Assembly: GCA_027924585.1 (NCBI GenBank)
Contig: BSBM01000753.1
Coordinates: forward strand, 22,278,501-22,342,500
Direction of reading: 5' to 3'
From: Larix kaempferi
Taxonomy: Eukaryota > Streptophyta > Pinopsida > Pinales > Pinaceae
Length of the DNA: 64,000 nucleotides
Part shown: piece by piece, positions 56,911 to 64,000 of the stretch
How positions within the stretch are numbered: the first letter of the stretch is position 1
Layout: each line of letters opens with the position of its first letter
Position numbers and translations under genes: made by a program
The notes under the pieces: model-generated
The model's database searches: none
Seen by the model: only the letters and a program-made list of their open reading frames with translations
What the model was told of the DNA's origin: nothing

Positions 56911-57099
56911 CGAGGAAGGTATTTCTCGACACAGGTCTTCTAGCACAAGTCATCTTCTCTGGATCATCATCACTGGATAGTCATCATCGAGTCATCATCA
57001 TCGTCACTGCTGCCACTATCTCAATCAATCTCTGAATATACTCGTCATAGGAAGTTCTACAGAGCCAGTCATTTTTCATACTGGATGTAGGCCCACCAC

Positions 57100-57730
57100 T
57101 TGCAGGTCTTCGTCATCACTGGCCATACTATGGAATTCTCAAGACTTATTATGTGTGTCACAAAACCTCGAAAGAGCATCCCAAGCTGTTATGAGCACAC
57201 GTCTCTACCTATAGGATCTCCCAAGGCCATATTATATGTGACCTCACCACAAAACCTCATAAGAGCATCCCAGGTTGTCACAAGCACACAGCTCTACCTA
57301 TAGGATCTCCCAGGGACAGATTATATGTGGTCACCACAAAACCTCGCAAGAGCATCCCAGGCTGTTACGAGCACACAACTCTACCTATAGGATCTCCCAG
57401 GGACATATTATATGTGGTCATGGAAAAACCTCGCAAGAGCATCCCAGGCTGTTACAAGCACACAACTCTACCTATAGGATCTCCCAGGGACAGATTATAT
57501 GCCATAGGACAAACCTTGAAAGAGCATATGCCAGATATCCCAGGGCTAGATTATATGCCATAGGAAAAACCTCGAAAGACTATCTGCAGATCTCCCAGGG
57601 CCAAATTATATGTCGTCCCAGAGAAAAACCTCAAAAGAGCATTTGCCAGATATCCCAGGGCCAAATTAATTGCCATAGGAAAAACCTCGAGAGACTATCT
57701 GCAAATCTCCTAGGGCCAAATTATATGCTC
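57100..57730 (-). repeat. 87-bp minisatellite and shorter derivative units
   Basis: Units carrying CTACCTATAGGATCTCCCA recur at spacing 89, 87 and 87 (phase points 57,206, 57,295, 57,382, 57,469). About four shorter units with GATTATATGCCATAGGA follow to 57,730. It lies between RNase H and the polypurine tract. Confidence 0.88.
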
Positions 57731-58332
57731 ATCTACACAACCCGATCCATAACCATAGAGTATCAACATGATACTCACCATACATCATCCTAATGTATAC
57801 ATGATCATCATGATCATCATCACTGCAACATCCTGCTGCAAGTCATCTGGAGCAACATCCTGAAGCTCGTCATCCACGATCATCCTGATCATATCATGCA
57901 TCTACCTGATGCATACCAAGTATCTACCCGATACATATCATCATACATGATCCACCTGATCATACAATGTATCCACCTGATACAAATACAAATACATGAT
58001 CCACATGATCATACATGATACATATCAACATACATGATCTACCTGATCATACAGTGTATCCACCTGATACATATATAGATACATGGTCCAAGCATCCAAC
58101 ATGATGCGTACATACATAAATGATCCAACTGATCATATCCAGAATCCAATATGATGCATACATACATATACATATAAATGATCCAACTGATCATATCCAG
58201 TATCATCCTGATGCATATACAGAGTAGTAACTAGAGCATCATCCTGATGCTCATCATCCAGCGCTTACATCCATAGCCATGTTAAGGATCCTCCTTCCAA
58301 CATGCTTGGAATGGCCTCTGCAAATGTGTCCA
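57731..58332 (-). repeat. Short ATGATC-rich repeats between RNase H and the minisatellite
   Basis: Many degenerate units like CATGATCCACCTGATCATA and GTATCCACCTGATACAT occur, several of them near-palindromic. No coding is seen. Confidence 0.7.
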
Positions 58333-59660
58333 TCACTTCTTCCCCAAAGTGTCATCAATCTGAAGAACACCAATCCTCTCCCTGAAGTACTCAAACTTCA
58401 CCTTGGCTAGTGGCTTTGTCAGCACATCTTCAATCTGCTTATCCGTCGTAATATACAGGAGCTTTACAGCTCCTCTCTGCACCATATCCCTGATATAGTG
58501 ATATTTGATCTCTATGTGTTTCGACCTATCATGAAACAATGGGTTCTCGGACAGCTTCACACAACTCTGGTTATCATAAAAGATACCAGTAGCATCCAAC
58601 GGGAGATAAAATAACTCAGACAGTATCTTCCGTAGCCATACTACCTCACAACTAGATGAACAGGCTGCAACATACTCTTCCTCCGCTATACTCAGTGCTA
58701 CGTAGGACTGTTCCTGTTGAACCAAGAGATCACACCTGATCCCATACTGAAGCAGCACCCAGATGTGCTCTTCCTATCTGCAGCACTGCTAGCCCAATCT
58801 GAATCAACATAACCTTGCATGTTAAACTTTTGATTCGCTTCATACTTGAGCCCATAATCCATTGTACCCTTCAGGTACCTCAGAACATGCTTTACAACAA
58901 CCAGGTGAACACTCCTCGGATCCGTCAGGAACTGGCGCAATGTGTTCACCGCAAAGCAAATATATGGTCTCGTGTTCGTCAAGTACATCAAGGACCCAAT
59001 CATCTGACGATACATAGAGACATCAACCGGCTCAGATGAAGCATCACAAAGAAGCTTCAGATTCGATGCCATAGGTGTGGGCATGGCCTTGCAATCCATC
59101 ATCCCAACCCTCTTCAGGATCTCTACTGCATACTTCCCTTGTCCAAGGAAGATTCCATCTACACTCTAACACACCTCCATGCCAAAAACAAAAAGTGCAT
59201 CATCCCCAAGTTCTTCATCTCGAACTCGGCAGTAAGCTTCCGCTGCGTGTCGGCAATCAATCTATCTTCACCTGTAACAGACAGGTTATCCGCATACAAA
59301 AGTAGTATCACTGGATTGCCTTCCTCAACCTTGTAGTAAAGGTTGGAATCTGCTTTACTCTTGGTAAAGCCAAACTGGATAGAAAGTTGTCTATCCTACC
59401 AAGTTCTGCATACATATATGACTACACCATTCAAGAAGGTTGTATTGAACTCCATCTGGTGTATCTTCTATTTCATCACTTTAATATTTCTCTATGCTAC
59501 CATCTGTAGCATGCTTGATCTGATAGTTCCATTTGGAAGTCACAATAGACTTCCCTTCAGCTCTTGGGACCGCATCCCAAATATTGTTCTTCATGATCGA
59601 TGGATCATGGCATTCTTCCCGTATCCTGGGAACTTCAATATCTTCAATAGATAATTTTGT
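58333..59660 (-). pseudogene. pol: copia reverse transcriptase (part) and RNase H, inactivated
   Basis: Read on the minus strand, RT begins near 59,600 (MKNNIWDAVPRAEGKSIVTS, HATDGSIEKY). It loses a segment of about 50 residues between SIEKY and a degraded HQM...TTFLNG block near 59,440, then resumes with YYKVEEGNPVILLLYADNL, where the catalytic YVDD has become YADN. The connection follows (PTPMASNLKLL, SMYRQMIGSLMYLTNTRP). RNase H has YVDSDWA, a one-to-two-base shift near 58,710, AEEEYVAACSSSCEVVWLRK, YDNQSCVKL and EDVLTKPLA, ending at 58,333. Stops include TAG codons near 59,170. It cannot encode active enzyme. Confidence 0.85.
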
Positions 59661-60136
59661 TGCTTGAACAAATGTTGTAGCCCTTCTTTTGTAGGTGAAG
59701 GTATACGGTCTTTTCTACAAAACAAGTTAAATTACATGATTAGAAACATCTCATAATTTTCAGACAAATTCTTACACATAAAGAAATATGTCATACAGTC
59801 ATGCAATTATCTTAGCCAATGCTTCAATACAACATTTATTAGTGTTCCACAACTTTCTAGATGCCTTCCAGTCTCTACCAGAACATTGTTAAGAGTTTGC
59901 ACTACTCCCAACATGTCAGCAAAGAGGTTTCATTGTAGATAAGTAGCACTGGAATGCTGTACAGTGCCACAGGCCACTTACCCATCACATGCATATTAGT
60001 AGTATATTGTTCATTAATGCAATCATTCTAATATGCACATTACATATCCTAAGTCTAGGAACATGAGCATATACATCATTGAACAATTTTATTTAAACAA
60101 AAAAATATGCAAGAAATGATAATTAAAAATACTTAT
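59661..60136. other. Element interior without identified coding
   Basis: This lies between the broken RT start and the last captured exon-like block. The sequence is AT-rich. The right edge of the RT homology (about 59,660) is the nearest visible breakpoint. Confidence 0.45.
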
Positions 60137-61930
60137 CTTTGTTTGGTTGCTGGGTGGACTCCCTCTGAGTCTTTGCTTCCTTGCAGGAGCTGCTGAAGTA
60201 TCTTCTTCTACACCTTTTTGTTGTGGAATGTAGAAAGATGGTCAACTCCCTCTGAATATCTGCATCCTTGTAGAAACTAATGAAGTGTGCTCCTTTGCTT
60301 TCTTGCAGGAACAACTGGAGTGTGCTCCCTCTTGATCTTTGCTTCCTGGATTACCTATCCTTGAACTTACATCCATCCTTAATCACTATGCATGCTTATT
60401 AGTATCATCATTGTGTTATCCTTGAGGTCTCATACATAATCACACATTTATTAGTATAATCTTAATACGATCAAAACACAATAATCTTAAACATGTATAG
60501 TCATGATCATTCACAGATAATAAACATTAGTATTCAAGGTTTTAGGGAAGTCTTATTTTACTCATGCATATTCTTATTTGATCATAGGACTCTTCTGATT
60601 AGTTAAATCATCAATGCATAAACCCATGATTACTCAAAATTATACCTTCATGATTTTTCTTGTTAGTCATATCATCAATTATGGTAAGAAACATAATATA
60701 CATACATCCATGGCTATTCAAACCTATGACTTCATGAATAATCATTATCAACAACACAACAGTATAATATCCTAACACAAGGTAGTATTCTAGCTTGATA
60801 TAGGAAAAACATACCTGGATTAGCATGCTAGATAGTTATGTATAACATACCCGCATAATGTCTTCTGGTTCTCTTCAGTGACTTGTGCTAGTAACCTGCA
60901 TCTATCATAGGTTAACCATTGTAGGACCAAGTTATACATACCTCGAAAGTATATATTCTATGTGATACATGACAATGGATGAATCTTTGTCTTCATGTCA
61001 CCATGATCATATGTTCTTGAAGTAGAACATGATTTGTCTTTCTTGGTGTACCTTTTATGTTAGCGAACAACATAAACCTCATACAACATCACAATGCATT
61101 AGTACATTCATAAGTCTCAAAACCTTAATCAATGAATATCTTCTATTAAGGTGATACGACAAGTCTAGTAATTAATCAAGATTGTACTGTAATGACATGA
61201 AGACAAACATATGATAAAATTAACCATGAAACATACCTATAAGCCTTACCTGTCAAGATTGCTTGTAATCTTCTTATGGAAGGCATTAGCCTCATCTCCC
61301 TCTGAGACAGGAATTTCTTCACTTATGCAAGTGACCAATCCATCTTCTTCTAGGATTAACCCAATCCACTTGATTTGCAAGAACTGGACCCGGAGCTAGA
61401 TTGGGATTTGTTAAGGAAACCCCAAAAATTTAGACTTTGAATTTCAAACTTCCGAAAGGATAGAAATATGTGCCTTGATGAGCTGATCAAGTTGGTATAT
61501 TCAGAATTTGAAAAATGCAAAGTTTCACCCCTCGAAATTGCCTTTTAGATTTTTGGATTCACTAGGGAGGACCCTGTATTAGGGTTTGAGTTTCCCAGAG
61601 CTTACCCCAACCAAAAGATTTGATTCAAAGCTCTAATCTTCGATTTTTCTTAGGAGCTTCCAGCCGTGGTTACATATTTCCAAAATTTCAAGTTTTGCAG
61701 AAGCCCTAATTTTCCATCTTTCCGATCAAAGTCCCGAACTGGGGTTTGATCAAGCCCGACCTTCTGCCCAACCAAAAAATCTGATCTTCGTCTCTAAATT
61801 TTTATTTGATGAGTAGCATCCATCCGTGGTCTCCGATTAGAGAAATTCCAACTTTCTCCGAAGCCCTAAATTCCGAAATCCATGAATGAAGGTGCTAAAA
61901 AATAATTTTGTTTTGAAAGAAATATGTACC
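60137..61930 (-). pseudogene. Exons of an unidentified host gene carried inside the copia element
   Basis: On the minus strand, four blocks have consistent splice signals and phase. A leader exon ends at 61,930 (CAATCAG|GTACAT). Exon two, 61,395-61,250, lies between ATCTAG|CTCCG and GACAG|GTAAGG and reads LRVQFLQIKWIGLILEEDGL onward to KKITSNLDR. Exon three, 60,895-60,851 (45 bp), lies between ATGCAG|GTTACT and TGCGG|GTATGT and reads LLAQVTEENQKTLCG. Exon four starts at 60,359 after TTCAAG and stays open for 38 codons (GNPGSKDQEGAHSSCSCKKA) until a TGA at 60,244, then remains open to about 60,137. Phases 2-2-2 match at each join. I do not recognise the protein. Introns of about 534, 354 and 491 bp are retained. 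Confidence 0.65.
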
Positions 61931-61988
61931 TGATTGTTTCTGCTGTAACTCCAAACTTTTTGATCCACAGGTTCTAAACAATTTTCCT

Positions 61989-62342
61989 GAGATAGGCTGA
62001 CCTGTTATCTTTCCATCCCGACAGGTCTGACCTCAATTGGATTCTCTGAGAGAGAGTTATGCCAAATGTCGCAACGTGACCTATTTATGGGATAATACAG
62101 GAGAGTGAACTTGTACAGCATGCCACGTGTCACTGGTTCAACTTCTACCTCTGAAAACTTTTATTGAGATAGCCAAACCTGTTATCTTTCCATCCTTATA
62201 GGTCTTACCTCAATTGGATTCTTTGAGAGAGAGTTATGCCAAGTGTTGCAATGTGACCTGTTTATGGGATAATACAAGAGAGCGAACTTGTACGGCGTTC
62301 CACGTGTCACTGGTTCAACTTCGACGTCTAAATTTTTTTATT
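61989..62342 (-). promoter_or_regulatory. Tandemly duplicated core promoter with G-box and TATA box
   Basis: Two 177-bp units (61,989-62,165 and 62,166-62,342) each hold, on the minus strand, a GACACGTGG-type G-box (CACGTG at 62,124-62,129 and 62,301-62,306) about 35-40 bp upstream of a TATA position. The gene-proximal unit keeps CCATAAATAG (62,081-62,090); the distal one has CCATAAACAG. A CT-rich CTCTCTCTC-like start region follows about 30 bp further on. G-boxes bind bZIP and bHLH factors in plants (established). That this drives the exons downstream is inference from order and spacing. Confidence 0.55.
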
Positions 62343-62698
62343 GAGATAGTACAGTCTGTGTACTACCTGTCACTTTCTACGAAATTTCATTTGGAGCTTC
62401 CTAGCCCATGTTATGACCTTTTTCCCAAGGTCACCTGATTTTTTCTCAGATCTGGAAGAGGAAGAAACCCTATATTGTACAGATCATAAATCACAAAGTA
62501 CAATGAATTAGAGGTTTCCCTTTGTCCACAAGGTACATGGGGATCTGATCTTCGACCTGTAAAAGTTTCAGATCCGAAAACTTCACCAAGATGGATTTAT
62601 AGTGAAAGTGCTACGATGACTGGGTTTTTCTATATCAAGCCCAAGCATCGTAAGTGCAACAAGTGTCATACATGCCATACCATGCCTTCTTTCAAGCT
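62343..62698 (-). other. Untranslated leader of the gene-carrying copia element
   Basis: Sequence between the primer site and the duplicated promoter. No gag ATG or gag motif is seen. The boundary with captured DNA is probably near 62,343, where the 177-bp units end. Confidence 0.5.
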
Positions 62699-62711
62699 AG
62701 CTCTGATACCA
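62699..62711 (-). other. Primer-binding site of the gene-carrying copia element
   Basis: Minus-strand TGGTATCAGAGCT, directly adjacent to the LTR; complementary to initiator tRNA-Met. Confidence 0.9.
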
Positions 62712-63357
62712 TGTTAAATTTTTAGAATTTACTTCAATCTGATCTAGGATCTTAACTGATAGAACAACATGTACAACAAATCTATAGCATATCAATCATG
62801 GACACAATAATGCAAGCACACAAGAGACACAAATTTTACTTAGGGAAAACCATAAAGGTGAAAAACTCCAATAACTTCCTCAGAGATAGATAGAGCAACG
62901 ATACAACCAGAATACAAGAGATAGTCTTCTCCTAGAAGCAGAGCCTTCTCCTCCACAAGTGCGCCACTCTCCCAAGTGTGAGTGAGAGAATAGAATGATG
63001 AAATAGAGATCTCCCGATCTCTATTTATACTAGACTTGACTTGCCTCATAACCTTTACTAGGTCGGCCTTAACTTAACCATATAACACAATGCTGATTGG
63101 GCTAACACCCAATAGGGTGGTCTAATAACCCTTTGACCCACATGGCTGACCCCCACTAGGGTGGTCTAATAAACCTTCGACCCACATGACTTATACAGGG
63201 CCGACCCCAACAAGGTGGTCTAATAACCCATCAAGTATAAGTTACGACACTTACAATATAAATGACGACACTTCCATATAGAGGAATAATAACATCTCTA
63301 TAAGAATACAATACACATATATGTGAAATACATTCCGAAGTTACATATACATCAACA
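62712..63357 (-). repeat. 5' LTR of the gene-carrying copia element
   Basis: 646 bp. It has an extra block of about 54 bp near 63,170-63,225, including another AAGGTGGTCTAATAACCC unit compared with the other LTR. Confidence 0.9.
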
Positions 63358-63534
63358 TAGCCCTTCCATTAAGGAAATGTAATATGACTTGTTGTTTGTG
63401 GTCTCTCCATGTATAGACGTCCTTTTCTTTATGGTTATGTCTTTCACTTTGTCATACAAAACATAGGCTATCGTCCCTTGGCCTGGATTCAGACGACATG
63501 ATATGGCAATGCAAAATATCCACTGGCACTCCAT
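63358..63534 (-). pseudogene. RNase H-like pseudogene, N-terminal half (split by copia)
   Basis: The minus strand reads NPGQGTIAYVLYDKVKD, then HGETTNNKSYYISLMEGL up to the target site. In RNase HI-like domains a YFDGS motif precedes NPG and carries a catalytic Asp; here it reads FCIAIS. The usual NxAEY Glu is replaced in NKSYY. With Asn in the other half, all three catalytic positions I can place are lost. The domain could come from a host RVT_3 gene or from a retroelement; no other part is in the window. Confidence 0.7.
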
Positions 63535-64000
63535 AGTTATTTGCCAACAAAATCCATGTGATATGTTTTGTTAGTATCATATTTAGTTTGTAAATAAATA
63601 ATATTACCACTTAAAAGCGTTCATATTACCACTTATAAAAGGAAAAAACATAAAAAATAAAAAAAACATTATAATAACTGAGAGGAAATATGAGCAGGTT
63701 ATGAAATAAACTCTCATCACACATCACCAAAAGTTGTATTAGGGTTTGGTATAACACTATAACTCTAGAAGGAAGATGGAGAAGTTTTTGCACTTGGATA
63801 TTCAACAGATATAACCACACTCGAAAAATAAAAAAAATTGACATCATACAGTATAAATTTATTACATTCTATAAATCATTGGCTCAACATAAATCCCAAA
63901 GGAATAGAGATAACATTTTACACATGGGTCCTTAATTTTTATTTTTTATTTTTTTACTTTAAATTCTAAACCGACATGTAGATTTTTTAATTCAAAAAAT
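63535..64000. other. Stretch with no recognised gene
   Basis: AT-rich sequence upstream of the RNase H-like half. No motif is seen on either strand. Confidence 0.5.

Larger units (their letters stand above)
56308..63357 (-). mobile_element. Ty1/copia element with gag-integrase replaced by gene-like sequence
   Basis: LTRs of 592 bp (56,308-56,899) and 646 bp (62,712-63,357) begin TG and end CA and are flanked by TAGCC (56,303-56,307 and 63,358-63,362). The primer site (minus strand TGGTATCAGAGCT, 62,699-62,711) and polypurine tract (56,900-56,910) show minus-strand orientation. RT and RNase H remain at 59,660-58,333. Between the leader and RT, where gag, protease and integrase belong, lies a non-retroviral stretch with promoter-like and exon-like features (60,137-62,342). 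By eye the LTRs differ at about 28 sites (near 5%) plus a 54-bp length difference, so it is clearly older than the copia element at 11,965. Confidence 0.88.

Noticed and set aside
57100-57730. CRISPR-like array
   Set aside because: Units are tandem without unique spacers, vary in length, and sit in a plant retrotransposon.
57275-57793. 172-codon plus-strand frame with repeated RISQGQII units
   Set aside because: It is the translation of the 87-bp minisatellite; the periodic peptide follows from the DNA repeat.

Overview
This window is nuclear DNA from a seed plant, most likely a gymnosperm and probably a conifer (inference). It is AT-rich and dominated by decayed retrotransposons, with gene pieces that carry spliceosomal introns. 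It contains the 3' half of a resistance gene of the LRR style common in conifers, several copia and gypsy lineages with long leaders, and no intact host gene. Almost every coding unit is broken, so most entries are pseudogenes or element parts.

Layout. Positions 1-11,320 hold minus-strand Ty3/gypsy wreckage: an unidentified retroelement ORF (503-2,529), a gypsy pol/gag remnant (about 2,866-7,295) with a probable LTR to 8,085, then the gag, leader and primer site of a second, Tat-like gypsy element (8,086-11,314). The LTR of that Tat-like element begins at 11,319 and is split by a young, nearly complete Ty1/copia element on the plus strand (11,965-18,199, 5-bp target duplication CCCAC, LTRs about 0.8% diverged). 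An exact 675-bp direct repeat (18,336-19,010 and 24,886-25,560) carries pieces of a DUF4283 gene. Between the copies lies a 4.7-kb segment bounded by 16-bp inverted repeats (19,009-23,748), with two well-formed exons of an unidentified gene.

Positions 30,383-33,373 are a 5'-truncated LINE with poly(A) and a target duplication; its frame is interrupted only by stop codons. Positions 36,493-43,078 are a long-LTR element with gag but no pol, an antisense ORF and a truncated 3' LTR. It is followed by an exonuclease/endonuclease/phosphatase fragment like those of endonuclease-bearing Helitrons (43,141-43,503), an NLR-type LRR pseudogene with a conserved C-terminal region (46,643-48,940, minus), and a multi-exon MULE-transposase/SWIM-type pseudogene (49,616-53,150, plus) whose 3' end is tandemly duplicated (752-bp unit).

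Positions 56,308-63,357 are a second copia element, minus strand, with target duplication TAGCC. It sits inside an RNase H-like pseudogene whose halves flank it. It keeps RT/RNase H, but gag, protease and integrase are gone. In their place is about 2.3 kb that looks like a captured host gene start: a duplicated core promoter with G-box and TATA, a leader exon, then at least three exons with matching splice phases and intact introns. This is the most unusual structure in the window.

The parts do not form a pathway. They record repeated insertion, nesting, gene-fragment capture and decay, much of which looks like loss of methylated cytosines (TGG to TAG, CGA to TGA, CAG to TAG).
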